Assembly: GCA_900541235.1 (NCBI GenBank)
Contig: UQIW01000014.1
Location: 10,768-74,767 of the forward strand
From: an uncultured Collinsella sp.
GTDB taxonomy: Bacteria; Actinomycetota; Coriobacteriia; Coriobacteriales; Coriobacteriaceae
DNA length: 64,000 nucleotides
Direction: 5' to 3'
A program made the position numbers and the translations under genes. The notes beneath the pieces are model-generated. The model was not told where the DNA came from. It ran no database searches and was given only the letters and a program-made list of their open reading frames with translations. Shown here piece after piece: positions 15,746-23,578 of the stretch. Position 1 is the first letter of the stretch; each line of letters starts with the position of its first letter.

Positions 15746-16137
15746 TCCTGGCCCGCCTTCCACTCGTTGACCAACTCGTCGTACTCCTCTCGGAACTCAG
15801 GCTCGAAGTAGGCGATGAACTCGCTCTTGGTCATGCCGCAGCGCAGGCTTGAGTAGCCGACGTGCTCGATGCACCAGTCAGAGAACGGAATAAGCTTGCC
15901 GCCGTCGTCCACGCTCGTGCGGTAGCCGATGCCGTCGCGGTAGAGCTTACGGCGGCCCTCCTTGCGGATGGCCTGTTCGACCTTCGAGGCATCGCGCTCG
16001 CCGCGCTCCATGAGCTTGCCGCGCAGCTTCTCCGCCTCGTCCTGCGCCTGCTCAAGCTTGCCGCGCAGCCAATCGCGCTCAGCCCGCGCCTGCTCCAACT
16101 GACCGAGCACGTACTGCTCGCATGTCTTGATCTCCAT
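15742..16137 (-). CDS. Coiled-coil phage protein (131 aa)
   Basis: The N-terminal 65 residues form a strong coiled coil (LEQARAERDWLRGKLEQAQD, then EAEKLRGKLMERGERD). The rest is globular, with SDWCIEHVGYSSLRCGMTKS and an acidic end. The gene overlaps the following one by four bases. Function is unknown; the coiled coil suggests an oligomeric or scaffold-like partner role. Confidence 0.65.
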   Translation of the reverse strand: MEIKTCEQYVLGQLEQARAERDWLRGKLEQAQDEAEKLRGKLMERGERDASKVEQAIRKEGRRKLYRDGIGYRTSVDDGGKLIPFSDWCIEHVGYSSLRCGMTKSEFIAYFEPEFREEYDELVNEWKAGQE

Positions 16138-16140
16138 GGG

Positions 16141-16596
16141 TTACATCCCTTCTCGTATCATCTCGTTGCCGTCACGGTCTGTGATCAGCCAATATCCGTA
16201 TTCGTAGAGGTCAGGGCTGTGCGGCTCGTAGGCCTGCAACAGCTGGCCCGTCCACCAGGCCTCCTCGTAGACCGGATGCCGCCAGCGCCACTCGGCCTTG
16301 AGCCGCGCTCCGCCGTGGAACTTGTCGTGGCACCCGGTCGTCCCGCTGCCGCAGAGGCAGAACAGCGGGCTTCGCAAGTCCCAGGCGCCGCACGGCGTGA
16401 CCAGGCGGAACGTCTCGCCCCAAGACCGGTGCGCCACGTGGTGCACGCTTCCGGCACGCCTGCCGCAGACGCAGCATCGGGGCGAAAGCGCCTCGTAGGC
16501 CTTTCCATGGGTGTAGTGCGCCCCCAGGTGAGGCTTGCCGTAAAGCTCGGCTCGCTCCTTGGGGTAGCCGCGAAGCACCCCTGCATCGAGGATCAT
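16141..16596 (-). CDS. HNH-like nuclease candidate
   Basis: The 151-residue protein has C-C-V-C-G-R-R-A-G-S-V-H-H-V-A-H-R-S near residue 45, then F-C-L-C-G-S-G-T-T-G-C-H-D-K-F-H-G-G-A. Paired CxxC motifs with an HH-x-x-x-R and a later G-C-H-D-x-x-H match zinc-bound HNH nucleases with a short spacer. It lies beside the helicase loader in the replication block. Activity is inferred from the motif arrangement. Confidence 0.7.
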   Translation of the reverse strand: MILDAGVLRGYPKERAELYGKPHLGAHYTHGKAYEALSPRCCVCGRRAGSVHHVAHRSWGETFRLVTPCGAWDLRSPLFCLCGSGTTGCHDKFHGGARLKAEWRWRHPVYEEAWWTGQLLQAYEPHSPDLYEYGYWLITDRDGNEMIREGM

Positions 16597-17306
16597 TGCA
16601 ACCTCCCGTCCGGGCCGTCGAAGTGCACGACCCTCGCGCCGCCCCTGAGCCGCGACACGATGGCCTTGGCGGTGTCGGGGTCTCCCTGCTCGGCGAGCCT
16701 GCGCACGAGGTCGCTTGGCTTGTACTGCGTTGTTACCAGCGTGGGCAGCATCGCGGAGTAGCGCTGGTCAATCAAGCTGAAAAGGCTGTCGAGCACGAAG
16801 CCCGTCGGCCTGCGCTTGCCCAGGTCGTCCACGATCAGGTAGCGCACCTCGGCGTAGCGCTTGAGCGGGTCGCCGCCGTCGTGGAAGCTGCGCTGAATCT
16901 CGTCGAGGATGCGGTACATCGGTGCCATGAGCACCGACCGCTTGCCGCCAGCCAGGCGCTTCACCACGGCTGCGGCGCAGGTGGTCTTATGAGTTCCGAC
17001 GTCTCCCCAGAGGTACACCCACTGGCCGCGCTTCATGCACTCGGCGATCTCCGCAGCCAACGGGTGGTCGAGGCTCACGTAGCGATCGGGCACGCCCGCC
17101 CGCTTCCAGTCGTGCATGGCTCTGTCGAGCGCAGCCTTGCGAGCCGCCTCGGCCTCGGCCTGGCGCTCCTTCTCGCGCTCGGCCTCGGCGCCTGCGCAGC
17201 CGCACTGCTCGTAGCCGCAGAACAGCGTCCGCCCAGCGAGCCGCGTGGTGCGGGCCTTGAGGGTCGCGCCGCAGTGCGGGCACTCAGTCGTAGGCCGAAA
17301 ATCCAT
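16593..17306 (-). CDS. DnaC-like helicase loader ATPase
   Basis: This 237-residue protein starts with a zinc finger (C-P-H-C ... C-G-Y-E-Q-C-G-C), then a charged linker and an AAA+ domain with Walker A-like WGDVGTHKTTC, Walker B YLIVDDLGKRR and the sensor phrase PTLVTTQYKPSDL. This is the DnaC/phage helicase loader layout. The Walker A has T-H-K-T in place of the usual G-x-G-K-T ending, a mild deviation. It overlaps the upstream replication protein, forming a replication pair. Confidence 0.85.
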   Translation of the reverse strand: MDFRPTTECPHCGATLKARTTRLAGRTLFCGYEQCGCAGAEAEREKERQAEAEAARKAALDRAMHDWKRAGVPDRYVSLDHPLAAEIAECMKRGQWVYLWGDVGTHKTTCAAAVVKRLAGGKRSVLMAPMYRILDEIQRSFHDGGDPLKRYAEVRYLIVDDLGKRRPTGFVLDSLFSLIDQRYSAMLPTLVTTQYKPSDLVRRLAEQGDPDTAKAIVSRLRGGARVVHFDGPDGRLQ

Positions 17307-17934
17307 CGTCTGGCACCTCCTTCGCGCTGCCGTTCCTGGGCTTCGAGGTGCGCAGCCAGTTGCGCACCGTTGCCTTCCAGTCCTTCATGTGCGATCGCCC
17401 GACCATCCAGCCTTTCTGGGCGTAGAAGTCGACGAAGCGCTCGGGGTCGAAGTCGAGGGCGGTGAGGTCGAGTCCCTTGTCCGCAGCGAACTGCTGGGCG
17501 TATTCGGCGACCTCGGCGGGAGAGGGGGCGCGGAAACGCGCCGCTTTCCCTCTCTCCTTAATCCCTTTTCCTAACTCCTCTTCCTCTTCCTCTTCGCTTG
17601 CCCGTTTGCTCTCGGGTTTGCTTGCATCGTTGCTTGCCGCTTTGCTCTGCGTTTTGCTTCCGCTTTTGCTTGGCGGTTTGCTTCCCGTTTCGCTTGCCCG
17701 TTTGCTCTCGGGTTTGCTTGCCGCTTTGCCGCCCGATCCTCCCGCCACGATGCGCTTGCGCGAGGTCTCCATGACGGGCTGCACGGCGAACAGCACGGCC
17801 TCTTGGGCGTCCGTCCGAGGCTCGGGCTGCTCGCCAGTTCGCAGGTACCGGACGATCATGCCGATAAGCTCGTCGCCCTCCCTGCGGTTGCGCAGCCTAA
17901 GCGGCCCGTCTATGAGCGAGTCCAGTACCTGCAT
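17284..17934 (-). CDS. Phage replication protein (DnaD/DUF6291-like) with a Ser/Lys repeat linker
   Basis: The 216-residue protein has an N-terminal domain of about 65 residues resembling DUF6291 (acidic helix with L-x-D-x-E-x-x-x-L-I-x-x-I-x-x-Y-L-x-T-G-E). A 55-residue low-complexity linker repeats S-K-x-E-S-K-R-A-S / G-S-K-x-x-S-K. The C-terminal winged-helix-like piece holds KGWMVGRSHMKDWKATVRNW, a typical ending of phage replication initiators. It precedes the helicase loader, with which it probably forms the initiation complex. Confidence 0.75.
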   Translation of the reverse strand: MQVLDSLIDGPLRLRNRREGDELIGMIVRYLRTGEQPEPRTDAQEAVLFAVQPVMETSRKRIVAGGSGGKAASKPESKRASETGSKPPSKSGSKTQSKAASNDASKPESKRASEEEEEEELGKGIKERGKAARFRAPSPAEVAEYAQQFAADKGLDLTALDFDPERFVDFYAQKGWMVGRSHMKDWKATVRNWLRTSKPRNGSAKEVPDDGFSAYD

Positions 17935-17947
17935 GCCGCCATCGCCC

Positions 17948-18511
17948 CTAAAACGGGATGTCGCCGTCGTACAGGCTTTCCTGGGCGGGCGGCATGGGCG
18001 CTTGCTGCGGCGCCGTCTGTGGGGCGGGCTGCGGCGCGTACTGTGCGGGTGCCTGCTGGTAGCCCTGCGGCGGCGCAGGGGGCTGCTGATAGGCCTGCTG
18101 CGCGTTCCACTGCTGGGGTGCCGTCTGCGGGGCGGGCTGCGGCGCGTACTGCTGCTGGTATCCCTGCGGCGCTTGCTGGCCCTGCTTCTGGCTCATGAAC
18201 TCGATCTCGTCCACGATCACCTCAAGCTTGGATCGGCGCTGGCCGTCCTTGTCCCAGCTCGAATAGCGCAGCTTGCCCTCGATGGCCACCTTCATGCCCT
18301 TGTGCAGGATGCGGCCCATGCTCTCGGCGCGGTTGCCGAACATCGTGCAGTCCACGAAGTTCGGGTAGTCCTCCCACTCGCCGGTTTGCTGGTTGCGGCG
18401 GCGGTCGTTGACCGCCACGCCGAAGCCCAGAACCTGCATGCCGCCCTGGGTAGCCCGCAGCTCGGGGTCGCGGGTCAAGTTTCCGCTGATGTTCACTCGG
18501 TTGATCGACAT
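17948..18511 (-). CDS. ssb: Single-stranded DNA-binding protein
   Basis: The 187-residue protein opens MSINRVNISGNLTRDPELRA, the SSB OB-fold signature. A conserved core follows with W-E-D-Y-P-N-F-V-D-C and F-G-N-R-A-E-S. A long Gln/Ala/Pro-rich linker leads to the acidic tip D-G-D-I-P-F that binds partners. It sits beside the ERF-like gene in a recombination/replication cluster. Confidence 0.95.
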   Translation of the reverse strand: MSINRVNISGNLTRDPELRATQGGMQVLGFGVAVNDRRRNQQTGEWEDYPNFVDCTMFGNRAESMGRILHKGMKVAIEGKLRYSSWDKDGQRRSKLEVIVDEIEFMSQKQGQQAPQGYQQQYAPQPAPQTAPQQWNAQQAYQQPPAPPQGYQQAPAQYAPQPAPQTAPQQAPMPPAQESLYDGDIPF

Positions 18512-18859
18512 TTAGTAACTCCCTTCGCCCGTCCCGTTCGACCAGGTGCGCTTTATGTCCTCGTCGACGGTTCGGATCTTGAGCTTGTACACGTTTATCG
18601 CCTCTTGGCTCGCCTTGTAGAGCGCTTCGGAGCAGTCCCTGCGCTGCTTCAGCTCGGCTATGTCCTCACGTCCTCGGCAGAGGTCGCTTATCACCGTCAC
18701 TGGCGTTCCCTTGGATCGCTCCTCAAGGATCGCGATGCGCAGCGCCTTGCGGTACTCGGCCTCGTTCTCGGCGTACTGGCTTCCGCTGTTGCGCAGCGCC
18801 TGAAGCTCGTCCATGAGCCTGTCGAAGAGCTGCATGCGCTCGGCGTAGAGGTCTTGCAT
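18512..18859 (-). CDS. Phage protein of unknown function (115 aa)
   Basis: A highly charged, helical 115-residue protein begins MQDLYAERMQLFDRLMDELQ. It has a heptad-like pattern in its second half and begins 3 bases after the ERF gene ends. No family is recognised. Proteins here in related phages may modulate recombination, but that is context only. Confidence 0.55.
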   Translation of the reverse strand: MQDLYAERMQLFDRLMDELQALRNSGSQYAENEAEYRKALRIAILEERSKGTPVTVISDLCRGREDIAELKQRRDCSEALYKASQEAINVYKLKIRTVDEDIKRTWSNGTGEGSY

Positions 18860-18862
18860 GGC

Positions 18863-19432
18863 CTACACGACCTGCCATGCGGGAGACGGGCAGCACCCGG
18901 GGTTCGCCTTGAACTGCTCGTACTGCTGGCGGCTCTCGAACTTGTAGGAGGTGCCGCAGCTCTTGCACTTGGCGATGAACTGGCCGAACTCGGGCGGCTC
19001 CTTCTCGGTGGGCTTGCCGTCACCCATGAGGGTGTCGGGGTCACTCGTGCCGTCGATGTCGAAAGCTCCGCAGAGCGCGTACTTGCGGGCATAGCTCGAT
19101 GCGCTGCCCGTCACCTGCGCCTCGTTCATGCCCTTCTGGCTCAAAGGCTCGCGGGCGTACGCATCAATCTCCAAAGGCTCGCCGTGGCCGTCCTCGAAGA
19201 ACAGGCGGCACGTGGCCTTGACGTAGTAGCGCTCGCCGATCTGCTCGATCGAGTCGTTGAGCGTGAAGGCGATTCCCGCCGCCTTGCACGGCTCCTTGAG
19301 CGCTGCAACGATGTCCTCCATGCTGCGGTAGTAGAAGTTGCCGTGGGCGTTGTAGCGTGCCTTGGGCACCACCACGGATCGCTGCACCTGGGCCACTGCC
19401 TCGGCCAGCGTCATGTGCTTGTCTTCTGCCAT
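18863..19432 (-). CDS. ERF family ssDNA annealing protein
   Basis: The 189-residue protein has the ERF pattern: helical N-terminus (AEAVAQVQRSVVVPKARYN), then YYRSMEDIVAALKEP, a strand region with LTLNDSIEQIG-like spacing, and A-Q-x-T-G-S-A-S-S-Y-A-R-K-Y-A-L, the family signature. The C-terminus adds a CxxC zinc motif (C-K-S-C). It anneals complementary single strands in phage recombination, working with the adjacent SSB. Confidence 0.85.
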   Translation of the reverse strand: MAEDKHMTLAEAVAQVQRSVVVPKARYNAHGNFYYRSMEDIVAALKEPCKAAGIAFTLNDSIEQIGERYYVKATCRLFFEDGHGEPLEIDAYAREPLSQKGMNEAQVTGSASSYARKYALCGAFDIDGTSDPDTLMGDGKPTEKEPPEFGQFIAKCKSCGTSYKFESRQQYEQFKANPGCCPSPAWQVV

Positions 19433-19435
19433 CGT

Positions 19436-20419
19436 CTACTCCATCCTCGCTGCCACCTGGGCTGGCGTGCCCCGGCGGATGCTTCCGGTGATTCCCTGCG
19501 CCTTGAGCAGGGATGCGAGCGCCTGCATCTGCGATCGCGTGGCGCTCGGCACCTCGACCGTCCACGCCTCCAAAGGCTCCGCGACCGGTGCTGGCATGGG
19601 TGCCGGCATTGGTGCGGGCATTGGCACTGGCGCGGGCATCGGCTCAGGCTCGGGCGCTGCGATCGGCTCTGGCTCAGGCTCTGGTTCAGGTTCAGGCTCC
19701 GGCTCAGGCTCGGGTGCCATGGCCGCCTTCAGCTCGGCGATTCGCTGGTCTTCCTCGTCGGCCAGACGCGCCGCGTTCAAGGCGGCTCCGAGGTCGAGCG
19801 TGCGGAAGAACTCGCGCTCCGCGTCGGCGTAGTGCGGCATCGCCTCCTGCTGGGCCTTGAGCGTTTCCCAGTCTCTGGCCACGTCGGACACCTTGGCCTC
19901 AAGCGCCTGCTGCGCCTTGATCTCGCCGAAGGTCTTGTTGAGCCACTGCGGCTCATGCAGGCGCTCGTAGGGGACGACCGGCGCGAGCAGCCCCGCGAAC
20001 TCCTCGTAGTGCTGCTGTAGGCGCGAGTAGAGCGCGTCCTTGCGCGTCTGCTCGGCCTCGTCAAGCTGCGCCTTGATGGCATCGGTTGACTCGTCGATGA
20101 TGGCCGTGATCTGCTTGCAGCGCCTCTCGAATGCGTCGAGCGGCTTGTTGTACTCGCGCTTCACGGCCTTGCGGCGCTCGTCGATCTCCTTCTTGATGCC
20201 GTTGAGGTAGCTGCGGTCGTGCTTGGCCTCCTTGATGGCCTGGGCGCTCGTGAGGTCGTAGGTGGCGCCCTCGTAGTCGGCCACGACCTTCTTCACGTGG
20301 GCCTCCAACGCGTCCATGTTCGAAGCGATAGTGGCCTCGGTGTAGGTGACCTCAAGCGTGGTGGCCTCGGCCTCGATGACCTCTGCCTCGACCTGCTGCG
20401 GTTCGGTTTCCTTAGCCAT
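19436..20419 (-). CDS. DUF1351 protein with Pro/Glu/Met repeat linker
   Basis: The first 230 residues are a charged helical protein with a long coiled coil (YLNGIKKEIDERRKAVKREY, then NKPLDAFERRCKQITAIID), as in the DUF1351 family of phage recombination-cluster proteins. Residues ~235-280 are a low-complexity P-E repeat passing into P-M-P-A-P repeats. A compact C-terminal domain follows with the phrase ITGSIRRGTP. It overlaps a small upstream gene by 8 bases. The family is often found beside recombinases. Confidence 0.75.
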   Translation of the reverse strand: MAKETEPQQVEAEVIEAEATTLEVTYTEATIASNMDALEAHVKKVVADYEGATYDLTSAQAIKEAKHDRSYLNGIKKEIDERRKAVKREYNKPLDAFERRCKQITAIIDESTDAIKAQLDEAEQTRKDALYSRLQQHYEEFAGLLAPVVPYERLHEPQWLNKTFGEIKAQQALEAKVSDVARDWETLKAQQEAMPHYADAEREFFRTLDLGAALNAARLADEEDQRIAELKAAMAPEPEPEPEPEPEPEPEPIAAPEPEPMPAPVPMPAPMPAPMPAPVAEPLEAWTVEVPSATRSQMQALASLLKAQGITGSIRRGTPAQVAARME

Positions 20420-20615
20420 AGATCTCGCCCGTCTCGTCGTCGAAGTCCATGGCCTGCTGCTGCTCAGCCACGGTGAGCAAAACCGTCTTGCCGCTCTGCT
20501 TGATGATGCGGAAGGCGTCGGCGTTGTCGGTCAGGATCTCGAATTGCAGGGTCGCAACGCTGCCCTTCACGGTGGCCTGCTTGAACTGCGCCTGGATGGT
20601 GGCTTCGTTGATCAT
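20412..20615 (-). CDS. Small phage protein of unknown function (67 aa)
   Basis: From ATG 20615 with GGAGGTAACG upstream, the product starts MINEATIQAQFKQATVKGSV and has a beta-rich middle and an acidic C-terminus (DFDDETGEIYG). Similar small genes often precede DUF1351 genes in Gram-positive phages. No function is evident. Confidence 0.65.
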   Translation of the reverse strand: MINEATIQAQFKQATVKGSVATLQFEILTDNADAFRIIKQSGKTVLLTVAEQQQAMDFDDETGEIYG

Positions 20616-20626
20616 GTCGTTACCTC

Positions 20627-20944
20627 CTATTTGATGCCGAGAACGGCGGCAAGGAACGCGCGACCGAACTCGCGCTCTTCCTCGCTGACGGGCTTGATCT
20701 TGTCGGCGATGAACTCGCGGCTCTTGGCGACGCACTTCTCGTCGATCCTGGAAAGCCCGGCCTCGCAAAGCGCGATCATCACGTGGTAGGCGTTTGCCGC
20801 CGTCTCGCCGTCGTTGTTGTCAGGATGCGCGGCGTCGAACATGAGGTTGTTCGCGATGCAGGCGGCGTGGTCGAGCACTGCTTTGTGGAACTTGGTCCCG
20901 TGGAAGTCCTCAAAGCCGTTCTCTTCGAAGTATTTGGCGTTCAT
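20627..20944 (-). CDS. Phage protein of unknown function (105 aa)
   Basis: ATG 20944 starts MNAKYFEENGFEDFHGTKFH, a helical acidic protein with repeated His/Asp residues (H-A-A-C, A-A-H-P-D-N-N-D). It could be metal-binding but no motif is complete. It is coupled to rusA by a four-base overlap. Confidence 0.6.
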   Translation of the reverse strand: MNAKYFEENGFEDFHGTKFHKAVLDHAACIANNLMFDAAHPDNNDGETAANAYHVMIALCEAGLSRIDEKCVAKSREFIADKIKPVSEEEREFGRAFLAAVLGIK

Positions 20945-21402
20945 TTCTTCTCCTTCACGTACTCCTCGACGAAGTACTCGATGTGGATGTCTATGCGTGG
21001 TTTGGTGCCGTATGGCGACCTCGGGCGCTTGGTGACGGCTCCCATGTCGACCTGCGAATCGTCCTTGAAGGCAATCCCGTTGAGCGCGTCGCAGGCGAGC
21101 TTGCCGAGGTTGTCCCAGTCGGGCTTGCCGAGGTCGGCGCGGCCCTCCCAGTACTTCGGGTTGCTCTTCGCGAGCGGCCTGGTGGTCGAGATCCGCATCA
21201 CAACCGGGCCGTCGTGGTCGGCGAAGGTCTCGCCGTATGCCGCGCGAAACGCGTCCTTGATTGCCTTCTCGGCCTTGAGCGTCTTGGTCGGCGTGTAGGT
21301 GCGGTGGTTGCGGTAGTCGGTCATGGGGCGCTGCTTTCCGACAAGCTGGGCGGGATGCATGGTGATGTGCGCCGTGGCCGCAAGGGTGCGCTTCCAGCTC
21401 AT
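20941..21402 (-). CDS. rusA: RusA-type Holliday junction resolvase
   Basis: The 153-residue product from ATG 21402 contains K-P-D-W-D-N-L-G-K-L-A-C-D-A-L-N-G-I-A-F, then K-D-D-S-Q-V, which carries the catalytic Asp residues and the D-A-L-N-G phrase of RusA. The first 25 residues include R-P-M and a strand region as usual. It resolves recombination intermediates made with the ERF annealase. Confidence 0.9.
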   Translation of the reverse strand: MSWKRTLAATAHITMHPAQLVGKQRPMTDYRNHRTYTPTKTLKAEKAIKDAFRAAYGETFADHDGPVVMRISTTRPLAKSNPKYWEGRADLGKPDWDNLGKLACDALNGIAFKDDSQVDMGAVTKRPRSPYGTKPRIDIHIEYFVEEYVKEKK

Positions 21403-21734
21403 TCGCTGAACCCATCGCTCTGGCTGCGGTGCTTGTTGAAGGCTCCGCGCAGCTCCGGGTATCGCGCCTCCATGATTCGGGCAAGGGCGGGGGCTATGCC
21501 GTTCTTGCAGCCAACGTGCAGCTCGTTGCGCACCATGTTCACCAGGTAGTTGATCGACACGTAGCCCTTCTCCTTGAGGCGGCGGGCGTTGGAGAGCATG
21601 AACCGCCACGCCTCGGGGTTGGCCTCGATCCACTTCTTGGCCTCGGCAACGTCTTGCTCGCCAGCCATGCCCAGGCCGAAGATCTCAAGCTGGTTGCTCT
21701 GGGGTTTGGGGCGGTATATCTCGTCGTTACGCAT
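21399..21734 (-). CDS. Phage protein of unknown function (111 aa)
   Basis: ATG 21734 gives MRNDEIYRPKPQSNQLEIFG. The product is helical and basic, with R-R-L-K-E-K-G-Y-V-S-I-N-Y-L-V-N-M-V, a pattern sometimes seen in small winged-helix proteins, so DNA binding is possible. It overlaps rusA. Unrecognised family. Confidence 0.6.
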   Translation of the reverse strand: MRNDEIYRPKPQSNQLEIFGLGMAGEQDVAEAKKWIEANPEAWRFMLSNARRLKEKGYVSINYLVNMVRNELHVGCKNGIAPALARIMEARYPELRGAFNKHRSQSDGFSE

Positions 21735-22011
21735 TGAGCACCGCCATGCTGCCCACGGCTCGCTGGGCGTCGGCAACAGCCTGGTCCATCGTGGGGATGA
21801 CCCAGAGCCAGAGCACGGCGAGGAAGATCATGAGGGCCGCGAGGAAGCCGACCATGACGCCCGCCTTGAACTGGGAGCGCTCAAGCTGCTCCTGTGCCGT
21901 CGGGCGCTTGCCCTCGAATGGTATGATGGTCGCAGCCTCTTTCGAGGCGGCTACGTAGCGGGTGCCCGATGTGTGGAAGCTGGGGGCGCTCGCTTTCTTT
22001 TTTGTCTGCAT
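21727..22011 (-). CDS. Single-pass membrane protein (94 aa)
   Basis: From ATG 22011 the protein begins with a basic, disordered segment (MQTKKKASAPSFHTSGTRYV). A single strong membrane helix follows near residues 50-72 (GVMVGFLAALMIFLAVLWLW), then a short tail. The N-terminus would face the cytoplasm. Unusual in a recombination block; could be a superinfection-exclusion or regulatory membrane protein, but nothing decides. Confidence 0.65.
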   Translation of the reverse strand: MQTKKKASAPSFHTSGTRYVAASKEAATIIPFEGKRPTAQEQLERSQFKAGVMVGFLAALMIFLAVLWLWVIPTMDQAVADAQRAVGSMAVLNA

Positions 22012-22058
22012 TTCCGTTCTCCTTTCGGTGTTTTCGCAGGTCATTGCTAGGGCGCTTT

Positions 22059-22421
22059 TTAGGGCCTCTTTTTTGCCGCTTTTTTCGCCCTGCTCTTCTG
22101 GCTGTAGTAGCGCTGGCGCTGCCTGCCATTCCTCTTCTCCCTGATCGCCTCCTCCTTCATCGCGTTGGCCTGCTCGGCGAGGTCTGCCATGTGAAGCTCC
22201 TTCGTGCACTCGATGCACCAGCCGTTGACCCTGTTGAGCGGTCGGAACGTCCATTGGCCGCAGCGGGGGCACTGCCTGCGCTTGCGGAGTGAGAGTCCGC
22301 ACTTCCGCGCCATATGCTTCACTGAGTCGATGGAGCGCCCGAGGTCCTTGGCTACCTGCTTGGCGCCGTCTCCGGCGTGCTCTTCGAGGTATCTGAGTTC
22401 ACGTGTAGACCACTGCTTCAC
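22059..22421 (-). CDS. Helix-turn-helix plus zinc-ribbon protein (GTG start)
   Basis: GTG at 22421 is preceded by a GGGAG ribosome site and overlaps the stop of the next upstream gene. The 120-residue product starts MKQWSTRELRYLEEHAGDGA, a Myb/GcrA-like helix-turn-helix with KDLGRSIDSVKHMARKCGLS. It then has C-P-R-C ... C-I-E-C zinc ribbon and a very basic tail. It probably binds DNA as an early regulator of the replication block. Confidence 0.7.
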   Translation of the reverse strand: MKQWSTRELRYLEEHAGDGAKQVAKDLGRSIDSVKHMARKCGLSLRKRRQCPRCGQWTFRPLNRVNGWCIECTKELHMADLAEQANAMKEEAIREKRNGRQRQRYYSQKSRAKKAAKKRP

Positions 22422-22549
22422 GCCTTCGCTTCTCCCTTCTGCTGGCGTTCCCACTCGCGATATGCTTGGCGGATCGTCGAGCACATGCCGTCAAAGGCAA
22501 CTTCGCGGGCCGTCTTCTGACGCTGCTCCTGTTGCTTCTCGTCGCTCAT
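22418..22549 (-). CDS. Small phage protein (43 aa)
   Basis: ATG 22549 gives MSDEKQQEQRQKTAREVAFD and a total of 43 residues, very charged and helical. Its start overlaps the stop of the HTH gene, and its stop overlaps the GTG of the following one (GTGA), which supports real translation. Function unknown. Confidence 0.55.
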   Translation of the reverse strand: MSDEKQQEQRQKTAREVAFDGMCSTIRQAYREWERQQKGEAKA

Positions 22550-22752
22550 TAGGCCACCGCTAGCTCATGCAGCTCGTCCAACGAAACGCCGAGGATGCGA
22601 GATAGCGCGTAGGCTTCAGACAGGCTGAACTCGTACGAGCCTCGAACTTTGTTAAAGAACGAAGATCGGCTCATACCGAGACTGTCTGCCAGCGCGTCAC
22701 GTGTAACACCATTCGTTTCGGCGTACTCGTTGACCTTCTCCGACAGGTTCAT
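22549..22752 (-). CDS. Cro-like HTH regulator (first early gene)
   Basis: The 67-residue XRE-type helix-turn-helix protein (MNLSEKVNEYAETNGVTRDA; turn at GMSRSSFFNKVRG) is transcribed leftward, away from the rightward repressor. With the divergent CI-like gene and shared operators it forms a lambda-like switch, so it is likely the Cro equivalent that starts the early operon. The size lacks any extra domain. Confidence 0.8.
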   Translation of the reverse strand: MNLSEKVNEYAETNGVTRDALADSLGMSRSSFFNKVRGSYEFSLSEAYALSRILGVSLDELHELAVA

Positions 22753-22768
22753 GCTTCTCCTTTCTCCC

Positions 22769-22829
22769 GTACAAAACTTTGTACTCCTACAGTATTGTAC
22801 AAAGTTTTACACCGTGCAATACTTTGTAC
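22769..22829. promoter_or_regulatory. Three repressor operators between divergent regulators
   Basis: Three 16-bp sites share the pattern GTACAAA-2 bases-TTTGTAC: a near-perfect copy at 22769-22784, a variant at 22797-22812, and a third at 22814-22829. They fill the intergenic region between the leftward Cro-like gene and the rightward CI-like gene, with the second and third separated by one base. Promoter boxes for both directions must lie inside or beside them, e.g. a TAAATA at the right edge, though I cannot place the -35 confidently. Confidence 0.8.
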
Positions 22830-22859
22830 GTGTAAATATTTGGACTGTAAGGGGAGGCC

Positions 22860-23072
22860 ATGGAGTACCGGTTTGTTCTCGCACATTACTTAGAGGAACA
22901 GGGAATGACTCCAGCTGAGCTTGCTCGCGCTATTGGTTCCCCTAGATCGACCGTTTCTGCCCTTTTGAGCGGAAGGGCAAAAGAGCCAACACTTGGTAAA
23001 GCTAAGGCGATAGCGGACGCTCTTGGCGTGTCCCTTGAAGAGATGGCTCGGATGACATACGAGGAGGAATAG
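22860..23072 (+). CDS. CI-like HTH repressor (70 aa)
   Basis: A compact XRE helix-turn-helix protein (starts MEYRFVLAHYLEEQGMTPAE; turn GSPRSTVSALLSG) has only ten residues after the DNA-binding domain. It lacks an S24 autoproteolysis domain, so induction must use another route, perhaps the adjacent 167-residue protein or an antirepressor. It is preceded by GGGGAGG and faces the three operators. Confidence 0.8.
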   Translation: MEYRFVLAHYLEEQGMTPAELARAIGSPRSTVSALLSGRAKEPTLGKAKAIADALGVSLEEMARMTYEEE

Positions 23073-23074
23073 GC

Positions 23075-23578
23075 ATGGGACTTCTTGGTGATATGGCTAA
23101 AGCCGCTGCGAAGGTCGCTATAAATCAAGTTTCAAACACTGCGCACGAGAAGGTTTCCGAGATGTTCCCAACAAAGGAGATCGTTCTATCCGGCTCACAC
23201 GAGCGCGATGTCTACACCTACTACGGCGGGCCATTGAAGGGAATAAGGGTCGGGCAGACATTCGATGCTGAGGTCGCTAGGAAGCCTGTCACCCTTGTAA
23301 GCGAGTTGACGGGAACAGAATGGAATACTGCCGAACACGGAAACAACGCGCTTATGTATAGGGGCAAGCCATTTGGCTCTTTTAGCCCAATGAGCAAAAG
23401 CATTCGAAAAATGATCCGTATGGGATACCGGGTCAAGATTAGGTGCAAAAACGTTGGATGGTACGCGCAGGGGATACCTGAGATTGTTGCCATGATTCCA
23501 GATCCAGAAGCTGTGTTCTCTTGGCTTGACGAGTGCGAGAGAAGTGGTGAGGAGGTTCCGTTCAATGCCAACAGCTAG
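23075..23578 (+). CDS. Lysogeny-module protein of unknown function (167 aa)
   Basis: The gene starts two bases after the repressor stop and its end overlaps the recombinase start, so the three form an operon. An N-terminal amphipathic helix (MGLLGDMAKAAAKVAINQVS) precedes a globular part with GIRVGQTFDAEVARKP and GKPFGSFSPMSKSIRKMI, which loosely resembles HIRAN-type nucleic acid-binding folds. That resemblance is weak. It may modulate the repressor. Codon use is less GC-rich than the early genes. Confidence 0.5.
   Translation: MGLLGDMAKAAAKVAINQVSNTAHEKVSEMFPTKEIVLSGSHERDVYTYYGGPLKGIRVGQTFDAEVARKPVTLVSELTGTEWNTAEHGNNALMYRGKPFGSFSPMSKSIRKMIRMGYRVKIRCKNVGWYAQGIPEIVAMIPDPEAVFSWLDECERSGEEVPFNANS

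Noticed and set aside
17462..20020. An 852-codon open frame on the plus strand
   Set aside because: It lies antisense to the SSB, ERF and DUF1351 genes, whose sequences are clearly functional, and its translation is His/Arg/Leu/Val-rich without any domain. High GC content leaves such frames open by chance.
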